Source of the DNA: Anaeromyces robustus
Lineage: Eukaryota; Neocallimastigomycota; Neocallimastigomycetes; Neocallimastigales; Neocallimastigaceae
Length of the DNA stretch: 64,000 bases
Direction of reading: 5' to 3'
Assembly: GCA_002104895.1 (NCBI GenBank)
Contig: MCFG01000205.1
Location: 27,501 to 91,500, forward strand
Below the pieces are notes generated by a model, which was given only the letters and a program-made list of their open reading frames with translations, ran no database searches and had not been told where the DNA came from. This document shows positions 36,701 through 48,600 of this stretch, piece by piece. The translations under genes and the position numbers were made by a program. Positions within the stretch are counted from its first letter, which is position 1. Every line of letters starts with the position of its first letter.

Positions 36701-38467
36701 GTTACGATTTCCGTCGTAATTGTCACATTCATCATAATCACAAGTAATAATATAACTATAATTATATCTCATAAATCCTTTTGTTTTATTACACGTACTA
36801 CCTTGGCATTCATAAATTTTTATTTTATTGAGATCATAATTAATGGAATTATCAAATTCCTCACTTTTAATTAAAATATTTAACCCACCCAAATTATCAT
36901 TTTGAAATGCGTTAATTCCGTAAAGTTCACTTTTTTCAACAATCAATTCATCATTATTATCATTATTTTCATTAATTGAGAAATTATAAATATTATTATT
37001 ATACATATATTTATTTTCAAAAACTTTTATTTTGAATGAATAATACAATTAAAAATTTGAATTAATTAAAAAAAAATAAAATATTAGTTTTTGTTTAAAA
37101 AATACTTTACTTTTTAATATATTAATTTAAAAAAAAAATTATCTATATACAATTAATTTAAATATGTATATACTTACTTTCATAATAATTATCTAAATTA
37201 CCATTTTCAAATATATAATACATATTAGAAATTGAATTAGTAGAACTGTATATTTTTGAACTTTCTATTATTTCGTTATCATTATATTTTAAAAAAATGG
37301 GTTCGTTTGCTAATTTTATAAAAATAAAAAATAATTATAGTATACAAAATTTTTAATGAAAAAAAAAATATTTAATTTAATTATCAATATTTTTTTTTAT
37401 TATTTTATTTTATTTAAATAAAAAATAATTATTTAAAAAAAATAATAAAAATAATTTTAATACTAATAATAAATATAAATATGCCAATTTATATATAAAT
37501 ATAACTGTGATTATTTATATAAAAGTACATGTATAGACAAGGTCAACTAAATGATTTACACCAAATCGAATAACTGAATAAATTTCTGATTTTTCAAAAG
37601 TAAACGAACTTTCTAAAGCGAAATTGTCATTATTCTTTCCGATCATAAAATTATCGGACGAATTTTCTCCATCCGTAGGAAGGGCTTTATACTTATTTTC
37701 GGTTAGACAAAGAACTACCGTATTTTTACTATTTATTTCTATTTTTGACAATCCCCCGACATTTGATGAACATGAAATTTCTGTAATATCAATTTTTTTA
37801 TTTTCCATTTCATTATTTCCATATATATAATAAAAATTGGAATTTTTGTCCATAAAAATACCATTTCTTTGTTCAAGTTTTTCTTCATTTTTCTCATTAT
37901 CATTATACATTTGTACATAAACTAAATTAGCTAAATCGATTTCCTCATGGAAATCCATAGACTCTAAGGAAAGTCGTTGAATACTTTCCATATTTATTTT
38001 CAATAAATTGATTGGATGTTCAACCTCATATTTATCAAAATAACATGACGAATATGAAGAATCTAAAATATATATAAATTCTTTATTGAAACAGTAATAA
38101 TAATTATTTTCATTCTCTAATTTTTCTTCTAACTCTTCTTCAACCTCACAAACCGAAGTAGGTATCTCATTACAATCTGAAATATCTTTTTATTTTGTTT
38201 TTTTTTTAATTTATAATTCAAAAATTTAAGTATTTTAATTAAATGGTTTTACACTATTATTTGTATATATAAATCTAAAACTTACTAATTTTAGCATAAG
38301 CAAATAACAATAATTTTTCTATTTGCAACAAATAAATAATCCACCTTTCAATCAAAAAGATATATTAATTTTTTAAAATATATATATTAATTATTATTTT
38401 ATTTTTTTTAATTTCATTTTTTATATATTAATAATTAAATTTACCTTTTTAAATATTTTGTATTCAT
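29387..38467 (-). CDS. Scaffoldin-like type I membrane protein with Cys-rich module repeats
   Basis: One 19-exon gene, about 2,300 residues. Start 38467; exons 38467–38445, 38344–38286, 38176–37529, 37309–37178, 37023–36496, 36392–35925 and 35766–35629 were read to the base; the rest run to 29387. Residues 1–27 (ending LLLFAYAKI) look like a signal peptide. About 3.5 copies of a four-exon module (X, Y, Z, W) follow. Motifs recur: GYYLENGETKNLIYCD, GYFIN…IRCHNS, YYCY, then NADS-type plus GNDIILLKIDEYSVTQY in Y; GDGYYFVDID in W; GYLRYN and FKIC in X. The last exon encodes CYACKDIKKSCY, a ~23-residue TM helix (around IIIVASCVIVFVIIILLLY) and a ~38-residue basic tail with IPKPKGPLKIKYG. The GYYL…I.C…C repeat style resembles gut-fungal scaffoldins, which assemble dockerin-bearing enzymes; this is from memory, not alignment. 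A lineage-specific adhesin or receptor is the alternative. Confidence 0.65.
29747..37023 (-). repeat. Tandem ~2-kb exon-module repeats (about 3.5 copies)
   Basis: Within the scaffoldin-like gene, four-exon modules begin near 37023, 34920, 32825 and 30880, a spacing of about 2.1, 2.1 and 1.9 kb. X exons are about 500–530 bases, Y about 470–550, Z about 135–145 and W about 410–445. The last copy has only X and Y before the TM exon. Every intron I could phase is phase 1, so modules can be duplicated without breaking frame. Copies are well diverged in DNA but keep Cys, Gly and Tyr spacing. Confidence 0.8.
38287..38467 (-). other. Signal peptide coding region of the scaffoldin-like protein
   Basis: Two tiny exons (23 and 59 bases, intron 38444–38345) encode MNTKYLKRWIIYLLQIEKLL and FAYAKI, a basic N-terminus followed by a hydrophobic core. 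The upstream ATG near 38480 is followed at once by a stop, which supports 38467 as the start. Confidence 0.6.
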
Positions 38468-40159
38468 TTTTAATATTTCATTTGATATGATAATTTTTTT
38501 AATAATAATATATTAAAAATGCCAATAATTTTTTTTTTACCTTATTTTATTTTATTTTTTTTTATAAAAATGTATAAATATAAAAAATCTAATAATATTT
38601 AATATTAATAAAAAATCAATATAAAATATTCATAAATACTCTATATTATTAATTTTTTATTTGAATAATTATTATTTATGTTTAATAAAAAAAGTTTTAA
38701 TATAATATTGGAAAAAATAAATAAATGAATATATATTAAAAAAAAAAAGTTTTTATTTATTTTTTAAATTTTTTTTTTCCATAATTTAAAAATTTTTAAA
38801 TTTTGAGTAACTGTTATTAAAAAAAATTTTTTTTTTCAATATATATTACCATTTTTTTTATTTTTAATATACGTTATTTCCATCAATTTTTTTTATAACC
38901 AGATTTATTAACATATGTTTAAAAAAAGAAAAAAGTAAAAAAGCAAAAAACATTTAAAGTATAATAATATAGAATTTTGTTAAATTGTAACATTAATTAT
39001 TTAATAACATCTAATAATATTAAATTTATATATTTTATAAAGGATGTGTTTTATTAAGATAAAGAAAAATAATAATAGATTAATACTAATCTTAATATTT
39101 TTTTGATTTTAAATATAAATTCAATAAAAAAAATTAATATTAAAATATTTTTAACTTAATTATTATTTAAATAATAAAATTTCATTTTTAATTCTTCAAT
39201 AAAGTAAAAACTATACAATTATTTTTCTATTTCTATATTTTATTTTATACATTTATTAATAAAAAATAATTAATTTGTTATTAATTAATTATAAATTTGA
39301 ATAATATCAAATAAAAATAATACCATATGAGAAAGAAAATAAATAAAAAAAATCTTCATTTTTTAAATGGAATAAAAGAAAGTTTTTTTTATTACCAATT
39401 GTTTTTATCTTATAATTTATTATTTTTTTTGTTATTATTTTTGTTTTAATTGTTTTAATTATTATTATTATTATAACAAATAAAAAAGTTTTTTTAATAC
39501 AAATATATAAAAACAAAAATATTATAAATTAGTAAAAACTTGTAATATATAGTCATATGAAATGAAATAACATTTTTTATTTATGATTTAAAAATATTTA
39601 ATTCTAAATTATTACTATATTTCAGATTCACATAAAGAAAATAAAAAATAAAAAATAAAAAGTGAAAAAATTAAAATATATATTTATTATTATAGATAAT
39701 TATATAATTTACTAAAATATATAAATATAATTATTTTTTTAAAATGGAAAATAAATTTAAATATAATTATTAAAAATAAAATTAAAAAATTATTGAATAT
39801 AATAATTCTTTTTTTTTTAATTAAATAACTCTTTAAAATTACTTTTGTAACAGTCAAAATTCATCATTATCATAGTAAACCTAATTAATTGAATAACAAA
39901 TATTAATTTTAATAATTATTTTTTATAAACAAATCATGAAGAATAAGTAAAATGGAAATTTTATTAATAATTACAAAAAGGGGTTATAGTTTTTAAATGT
40001 TTTGTCTATAAAAACGTAAATATTTTAAATTTTAATTATGAATTTTAAAAATGTAAAATATTTAACATTATTTATTCATTAAAAATATAAATATTAAATA
40101 TAATACATTAAAAGATAAAATAATTTTAATAAATATATATTGGATATATTGATATTAAA

Positions 40160-40195
<36 letters not shown>

Positions 40196-40976
40196 TAAAA
40201 TATTATATTAACAAATTTTAAATTTAACAAAATTTATTTTTATAATAATTTATTAATAATTTTAATATTAAATATGTTTAAATACTTTTTTTTCCTTCAT
40301 TTTATATTATAAAAAAGAGTTAATGATTTTATATTATACAATTAAATTTAAAAGTATAAATAATGAGTATAAATATGTATTTATAAATTTGTTTTTTAAT
40401 AAATATATATTTCAAAGAAAAAAATAAATAAATAAAAAAAATTTAAAAATTGTTTTTTAATAAATGTAATTTCAAAGAAAAAAATAAATAAATAAATAAA
40501 TAAAAATTTAAAAATTGTTTTTTAATAATATATAATTTCAAAAAAAAAAAAAAAATAAATAAATAAAAAAATATTTAAATATTTTTTAAGTTTTTTGTTC
40601 TTAATTGAAATATAAAATATATATATAAAATTAATATTATATTATTATAAATTAAACCTTATTTAACTATAAATCTTTAATAAAGAATTTTAATAATATA
40701 TACATTTTTTTTTTTTTAAAGTGGAATAATTTATTTAAATATATATTTATACATTTATATATAAATTTATACGTTTATTTATAAGTTTATGTATCCAATA
40801 TTATATTTAATAAAATTTCATTTATATATAATCAATGGTCACGTGTTTTACATTTTAATTACGCCACGTTTATATATCTTTAAATTTTAAATTATTATTT
40901 AAACCAAAAATGTTAAAATTTTAAGGTTATTAAAGTTTTTTGTTAATTGGAATTTAATTAAATTTGAGATTAAAAC

Positions 40977-41008
<32 letters not shown>

Positions 41009-42325
41009 TTATTATTTAGAATATTTAAATAATAAATAATAAATATTAAGAAATAAAAACAATTTTTTTTAAGTTGTTTAAAGTGAAAAAATATTAATTT
41101 TTAAAAAGTTAATAATAATAACAAAAAAAAATTAAAATAAAATAAAAAAAGATCATTTAAGTTTTTATTTCAATTGAATATAATATATAATTTTCATATA
41201 AATAATGATATATATTCAATAAATATAACTTTTTTAAAAAATAAATAAATGATAACTTAATTATGAAAAGCGCTATAAATAATTTTATTTATATTGATTT
41301 ATTTTATTTTAACGTTATTTTGTACCAATATTATTGTAATATTGTTCAAAAGTATTTTTTCCCCCTATTCTGAATTTATGGGAATAATTTCGAGTCTGAA
41401 GATCTAATGTAAAGATATTGTTGAGGATATGTTACTTTTAAAAGATTGTTACAGATAATATTTATTCCAATTATTATTAATTAAGTATTATTAAAAATAT
41501 TTAAATTTATTCAAATTTTTATAATTTATATATACCTTAAATCAACAACGTAAAAAAAATACGTTATTAAAAAGAAATTTATGCTTTAATATAAATTTTA
41601 AAGTTTATAAATGCTATAATTAAAATAGTTTTTTTAAATTGTTAATGTGAAAATATTTATATATTTACAATTATTCATGTTAAATAATTAATATACCATT
41701 ATCACTTTAATATTCATTATATATAATAATAAATCTATATTTTAAATAAAAAAATAAAAATTTTTAAGACATTCTTAGCTTTTAAGCATATTTATATTCA
41801 AAATTACATTTTTTATATTAAACCAAAATAAAACTTATTTCGTATATTTAATAATAAATAATATATAATGTTAATAAATAATATATAATATTATATTTAT
41901 TTTTTTTAATATAAATATATATTATAAAATATATATTTATAAATTATATTACTATTCATAATACTAAATTAAATACTTTTTTATTAAATAAGTATAATTA
42001 ATAATATTCTAATTATATAAAATTATTTTTATTTTAATTCTCCTCTATATAATTATAATATTAATAGTTTATTATATATTTAATGATATATTATTAAATA
42101 TTATTTATTTTATATTTTATAATTATAAATTTTAAAGGTAAAAAGTCATAAAAAAAAAAAACCTCCACCATCACCACAGAATTATTATCAATAAATAATA
42201 ATATGACAAAATATTTTACGAATCATTCCTATCATTTTAATTATTATGTAATATATTCATATTTTAATTTAATATTAAATAAATATATGATGTGTAATAA
42301 TAAAATTATATTTATTATATTAGAA

Positions 42326-42590
42326 TGTGTTGCATTTCGCAATGTTGCATTTCACAATATGATATGGGACGCATATTAAATTTTTGCAATGAAGCGGATA
42401 AAAAATAAATTAAAAAATAAAATTTTTTTTAACACAAATTATGAAAGCCCGTTATAAAATAAAATTATATAATTAAAAAAAATAAAATTATAAATATATG
42501 TAAATAAATGAATAGAAAAGAAACAAATAAATAAATATTTCTTTTTTATTAATTACTTAATTACTAAAAAAAATTAAAAAAAAATTAAAA
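42326..42590. repeat. Dispersed direct repeat, copy 1
   Basis: Shares with 57303–57540, in the same orientation and order, a series of words: GCAATATGATATG-like, CGCATATTAA, TTTTTAACACAAATTA, GTTATAAAATAAAA and GAAACAAATAAATAAATATT. The relatively GC-rich start (GTTGCATTTCGCAATG) recalls the patches at 21.3 and 57.7–58.2 kb. No coding capacity. It is a likely relic of a non-autonomous element. Confidence 0.7.
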
Positions 42591-42809
42591 ATTCATTATA
42601 AAATTAAATATATTTATTTTATTTTTTTTGATAAATGAATAATAATAAATAAAATAATAGATAGTAAATAATATAACAATTTTATATATCTATATATTTT
42701 ATTAAAGAAAATGATAATAAATAATAAATAAAAAACTAATAAACTTTAGACACTTAAAAATTAAATATTTTTAATAATTTTCTTTGATTTGAAAAATTTT
42801 TAATATAAA

Positions 42810-42926
42810 ATGGAAGAAAATCTAAAAACTGGAATTCGAGCCTTTTTAAAAATGGTTATTAATAAAAATGATATTATTGAATTATGGTTTAATTGTTTAT
42901 TTGATTTAAATAAATATAAATTCTAA
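42810..42926 (+). CDS. Small open frame of 38 codons, doubtful
   Basis: Begins ATGGAAGAAAATC and encodes MEENLKTGIRAFLKMVINKN and a further 18 residues before TAA. Its composition is more protein-like than the surroundings (Trp, Cys, Gly, Arg present), but it has no recognised domain and no clear splice donor. It could be the relic of a first exon. Function unknown. Confidence 0.25.
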   Translation: MEENLKTGIRAFLKMVINKNDIIELWFNCLFDLNKYKF

Positions 42927-44276
42927 CAAATGAAGATGATCAATAAAATTAAAAATTATAATTAATTTATTGTCAAAATTATTCTGAAAAAATAAATATA
43001 ACTCAATAATGATAATTAAAGAAATTTAATTATCATTGAATTGGGTTAGTTTAAAAAATATCAATATATTTATTAATAAATAATTATTATTTTAAATAAA
43101 AAAAGAATATTAAATATTAACAAATAAAAAAAAATAAATCAATGAATAAAAAATTAAATTTTAAAATTCCTTTTTTTAATAAATTCATTTACTCTAAACA
43201 AACAAAAAGTAAATGTAATTTCAATTTAAAAAATTAAAAAAAAAATAAATAAATAAAATAAAACAAATTATATTTTAAATATTTAATAATTAATTAATTA
43301 AAAATAAAATGTATTAAAATGAAAAATTAAAAAAGAAAAAAAATAAATAAAATAATAAATCATTTTTATATTTATCAAAAAAAGTTAAGTGAAATGATAA
43401 ATTATACTAAATAAATTATATTTAATATTATAATTTAAAAAAAATAATAATAATAAAAAATAAACGTATATAATATATTTTTTTATATATAAAAATAACA
43501 ATAAAATTTTTACAATTTAATTTATCTAATACTTATTAAAAATAAAATATAATATAACAAACAAAAGAAAAAAGTTAAAAAAAAAATAGCTATTTACACT
43601 AATTAATAATAAAAAATATAAAAATAAATAAATAAATAAATAATAAATAAATAAATTATAATAAATAAATAAATAAATAAATAAAATAATAAATAAATAA
43701 ATATATTAATAATAATGATTAATAAATGAATATATTAATAATATAAAATAATATTATATAATAATATTTTTTTAATTTAAATTTTTTTAATTAATAAAAA
43801 TTTTTTATATTCATAAATATAATAAATAAAATAAATGGTGATAATAATTAAATAATAATAAAAAGAATTGTTTATAATAAATAGATGGTAATAACAATTA
43901 AAAATAAATATAATAATTATAATAATAATAGTATAATATAGTTTATTAAAAATAATATTTATCAAAATAAAAAGGTTAAGTTATTAAAGTTTTATTTCTA
44001 TTTTTTAATATTTTTAATCAAACTTTTAAAATCAATTTTTTAAAAAACTCTATATAAAAATATCAAAATATTTAAAGTTTTTTTACCAGAAAAAATTTAA
44101 ATATTTTTACCCAATTAATTTATTAAAATATAATTAATAAAAAAATTTTTTAATATTAATATTTTTTTTTTATTATTTACGGATATATAAAAGTAATAAT
44201 AATAATAATAAAAAAAAATTTAAAATCCAAATATTTTATTTTATTTTATTTATTATTATTATTATTATTTTTTGTT

Positions 44277-44322
44277 TTTTTTTACTATACTAATATACTT
44301 TCATTTTAGTATAGTAAAAAAA
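44277..44322. repeat. Hairpin with 16-base perfect arms
   Basis: TTTTTTTACTATACTA (44277–44292) and its reverse complement TAGTATAGTAAAAAAA (44307–44322) flank a 14-base loop. It lies exactly where similarity between the two long inverted-repeat copies ends, so it may be part of an element end. Confidence 0.8.
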
Positions 44323-44574
44323 TACAAAAAAAAATAAAAATAAAAAATAAAAAAAAAATATAAACAAAAAATTACTATAAATGTATATATAATATCAACA
44401 ATCCAAAACATATAAATATAAAAAAAAAATTATTACTCTTCATTATTTTATTTATTTATTCATTCATTCATTCATTTTATTTACCTTATAAAATAATTTA
44501 AAAATTATTGTTAAATGATTTTTTTTTACATTCATTTAAATTTAATAAACAAAAAAGAAATAAAAAAAAAAAAA

Positions 44575-44637
<63 letters not shown>

Positions 44638-44830
44638 GTATATATTTATCAAGTTATTTGTTTTGTTCTTTTTTTTTTTAACTTTTACTTTTTTTTATTT
44701 TTTATTTTTATTTTTCGATTTTCTCTATTTTATTTTATTTTATTTTTTTTTTACGTTTTTATTTTGTTTTATTTTCATTCTATTCTATTTTATTTTATTT
44801 TATTTATATTTTATTTTATTTTATGTTTAT
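44310..44830. repeat. Right copy of long dispersed inverted repeat
   Basis: Reverse complement of 1917–2660. It includes an AAAT run at about 44572–44638, then AAGTATATATTTATCAAGTT (44636–44655) and TTTTGTTCTTTTTTTTTTAA, matching the left copy base for base apart from run lengths. It carries only a few TTTTA units where the left copy has dozens. Confidence 0.8.
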
Positions 44831-45154
44831 TTTATTTTTAAAATTTCAACTTTAAAATCAATAATATTTATAATATTTTTTTTTCTATTATTGATTTAAT
44901 GAAATTTTAAAAAAAATTTTTTTTTTTTTATTTTTACTTTTTTTTTTTTTTTTTTTTTTAAAAAAAAAGTACCTAATTTTTATTATTTTTATTTTTTATT
45001 TTATTAATGTTATTATAATATATATTTTATATATATTATATTTTATTATATATGTATATATATATTAAGATTTCTATATATCTTGAAATGTTAAATTTAA
45101 ATTTTAATTCAAAAGGTTTTTTTTTTTATTTTATTGTTATTGTTATTGTTTTAA

Positions 45155-47375
45155 TTATTTTTTGAAATATCTAGCCCATATTTCATTTTTATCAAGTAAC
45201 ATTTCTAAATAACCATAATAACCACCACCAATACAACGAGAAATACCAATATCAATCATAATTAATTTATTATTACATTTAGTTCTAATTTTTCCATAAA
45301 ATTGAACATTATGACCAACAATCATTCTTTTGGTATTGGTAAGTCTTAAGGTTTCTTCAAGAATAGAACAAATTTCTCTTTCATCCCCATTTGTTAATTT
45401 CTTTGAACATATTGGTCCAGATCCTGTATCAAATATTTTATTAGCAAAAATAGGATGAGAAACACCATTTAAAAATAAATCGTATAATTCATCAACTGTT
45501 GGAGTATCTAATAAAATTTCACGAGTGACTTGATTAAGATTATCAAGACCTTCAGGAATATGTTCAGGAGTTATACTACCATGAACAAAAAGAGAATCAT
45601 TAATAATCATAGTAATATTCATTTCTTGTCTTATAAATTTACCAAATCTTCCTTCAGGACCAAATTCTTCTTCAAGGGCTTCTACTCCACCAAATGAATC
45701 AAAATCATCTAATGAAGTATATAAATGATTACCTTGGAGAGCTAAAACTTCATGATTACCTAATATAACATCAACTTCACCACCTTTTTCTTTAGCTTGT
45801 TCTCTTAATTTTAATATAGTATCATATACTTTACGTGTTTCACCACCACGATCAATTAAATCTCCCTAAAAAAAAAAAAAAAAAAAGTAAAATTAAGTAA
45901 ATAAATTAATATATAATAAATAAATAAAGAAATTAATAAAATAATAAATACATAAATAAATTATTAAATAAATATATAAACAAAAAATAATACATAAATA
46001 AATTTTTAAATAAATAAATATATAATAAATTAATAAATTATTAAATAAATAATCAAAAAAATAATACATAAATAAATTATTAAATAAGTAAATAAATAAA
46101 TAAATTAATAAATTAATGAATAAATAAATAAATAAATAAGAATTATATAATGTTATTAATTTATTCAATTATCAATAATAATTAAATTAAAATATATTAA
46201 TAATGTATAAATGTTTATTAATCTTTATATATTTATTTACCAATTGAACAAAAATTGCATCGGTACCAATCCAATTATTTTCTTCATCAATAAGCTTAGC
46301 ATGACGTAAAATACTGATTAAATGATCATGATCACCATGAATATCACCTAAAGCAATAAGACGTTTATATCCATTATTCTTTACTACTTCCTTTTCTTCT
46401 TCATTATTTTTATTATTACCTTTTGCAAAACATTTTACAACTTTTTTAACAGATCTACGTACTTTTGTACTAATACTTTCTTTACTAATTAAAGTATCTT
46501 CCCAATGAACAATTTCATGAGATTTTTCATCATTAACTAAGTCTTTACAAAAATCTTTTACATGTTGAGCTGTAGCATCCATTCTTTCTTTATCCTTTCT
46601 TTTAACCATGTAAAATTTTCTATGAAATTCTTCATCAGGATATTCTAATTTATGTCCATAAGGATATCCAAGTATTTGAATTGATTTTAATTCTTCTATA
46701 ATTTCCATAATCATATAAGAATCAAAATCTTCTGTAAGAGAATCTAAATAATTTTCATTACTTTTAAAATTATTTAAAACAATGTAAAATACATCTTCAT
46801 TATTTTCACTAACATTTTCGGAAATGATTTTTGAATTAGGATATGGTGATACAATATTTGTATCTTGAGTACTTATTGGAATAAATTCTTTATCTAAAGC
46901 TACAGCTACAACTTCCTTAGAAGTAACAATTCTATGTTTAGAAAGATCATCAACAAAAGCTTCAAATTTAACAGGTGTTTCAAATTCTATTTTTTTATAA
47001 ATAAATTTTTTTTTTTCGAATTATAAAAATAAAAAAAAAAAAATATATATTATATTAAAAATTAATTTAATTTTAAATATTATAATTATTATTTTGTATT
47101 ATATACTTTGTATATATATATATATATTATAATATTTTTTAAATAAATATTAATATTAATAAATTAAAAAGGAAAAAAAATTTACTCATAACTCCTGTCA
47201 TAGCATTAACAGCTTCAACTAATTCTTTTTCTAAAAATTTACATATTCCATTGTTATCTTCTATACATTTAAAATTATATTTAAATGTGTCAGTAGTATA
47301 TGCATAATCAATATTTTGTGATAAAACAGAACCTAAGGCTAAGGCTGTACTTAATAAAACCTTTTGAAACTTCAT
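45155..47375 (-). CDS. Secreted Shewanella-like (PPP-type) calcineurin-like phosphatase
   Basis: Three exons join in frame: 47375–47186, 46986–46241 and 45862–45155, for 547 residues. MKFQKVLLSTALALGSVLSQ is a clear signal peptide, so the enzyme is probably secreted or in the secretory pathway. The metallophosphatase motifs are present in order: ALGDIHGDHDHL, then GDLIDRGGE at the start of exon 3, GNHEVLALQGN, a His in SLFVHGSI and a late His in MIVGHNVQ. These supply the Asp/His/Asn ligands for two metal ions. LIDEENNWIG between the first two motifs, and the overall order, match the Shewanella-like phosphatase (SLP) group of the PPP family rather than PP1, PP2A or PP2B. A ~200-residue N-terminal region before the catalytic domain has no recognised domain. 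Most classical PPP enzymes are cytosolic, so the signal peptide is notable. Substrate unknown. Confidence 0.85.
45893..46170. repeat. AAATA/TAAATA-rich intron of the phosphatase gene
   Basis: Most of the intron between 46240 and 45863 consists of TAAATAAAT-type microsatellite with frequent imperfections. It begins GTAAAT and ends in a T-run plus TAG on the minus strand. Confidence 0.85.
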
Positions 47376-47813
47376 TTTTGAATTTAATTTAACTTATTAT
47401 TATTCTATATATTTTATTTTTTTTTATTTTTTAAGTTTTAATTTAATACATTAATTACTATTATTCTATTATTTTATTCTACTTTCTAATTTTCTGTTTA
47501 TTTTTTATTTTTAATTATTTTTTTTTATTATTATTATTTTTGTAAATAGAAAAAAATATTTCATTATATATGAAAAAAAATTTTTTTTCATAATTTTTAA
47601 AACAATATATATTATTATATATTGTTATATATTATATCATATATTATACTATACTCTTATATTGTAAATAAAATATATATTAAATATAAAAAAGTTTTTT
47701 TGTTTGTATTCAGATAAAAAAATTTTGTTCGTCAAATTTAATAAATTAAAAAAAAAAAAAAAAATAAATGTATAAATTTTTTTTATTTATTTTATCCAAA
47801 AATTATTTTAAAT

Positions 47814-47892
47814 AAATAAGTAAATAAATAAATAAATAAATAATAAATAAATAATAAATAAATAATAAATAAATAATAAATACATGTTTTAA

Positions 47893-47960
<68 letters not shown>

Positions 47961-47962
47961 AA
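47814..47962. repeat. (AAAT)n microsatellite
   Basis: Imperfect at the left side (AAATAATAAAT) and then about 19 clean AAAT units. Confidence 0.95.
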
Positions 47963-48554
47963 ATAAATTATTATCATATAATACAGTTTTATAATTTTAT
48001 TCATTTATAATTATATATATATATATAATATAATCTTGATTTGTTTTATTTTTTAGTTTTTATTTATTTATTTATTTATTTATTTTATTTATTTTATAAT
48101 GCTTTATTATACATATTATTATATTATTTAATTATAACAAAAGAAAAATATTTGAACACTTTTTTTTAAAATGTTCAGTGTTATTTTATTTAAATTTTTA
48201 TACTTTCATTTCTTTTTTTTTCTCTTTTTTATTGTTATATTAAATAAATAAACAAATAATAAATAATAAATAAATAAATAAATAATATAATAATAAATAT
48301 ATAAAAAAATAATTAATATATATATAAAATTAATATTTTATGTTTTAAATATTTAAATATAAAATATAAACATATATAATGACTAATAATAATATTTATT
48401 TTTATATATATTAATTATTTTTTTATATATTCATTATTATATTATTTATTATATTATTTATTATATTATTTATTATATTATTTATATAATTTATATATAA
48501 AATATTAAACTTTTTGTTTCTATTTTTTTATATTAATAAAAATAATAATTTCAT

Positions 48555-48600
48555 ATTCTTATTCATATTCATATTCATATTCATATTCATATTCATATTT
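48555..48600. repeat. (TTCATA)n hexamer run
   Basis: About seven TTCATA units, one of two hexamer-type runs in the window (the other is TTTATG near 1045). Confidence 0.9.

Larger units (their letters stand above)
38468..45154. other. 6.7-kb gene-poor repeat-rich region
   Basis: No secure gene. It holds poly-T runs (about 40158–40190), TTTA runs (about 40980–41008), AAAT runs (43624–43710), a dispersed direct repeat (42326–42590), a 38-codon open frame (42810–42926), a short proline-coding patch (CCTCCACCATCACCACAG at about 42162–42179), and the right copy of the long inverted repeat with a hairpin at its edge. About 900 bases next to 38467 should include the scaffoldin-like gene's promoter. 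Confidence 0.65.

Noticed and set aside
36632-36874. Plus-strand open frame within the scaffoldin-like gene
   Set aside because: Antisense to an X module with conserved cysteines; its content is Ile/Phe/Thr from complementing coding sequence.
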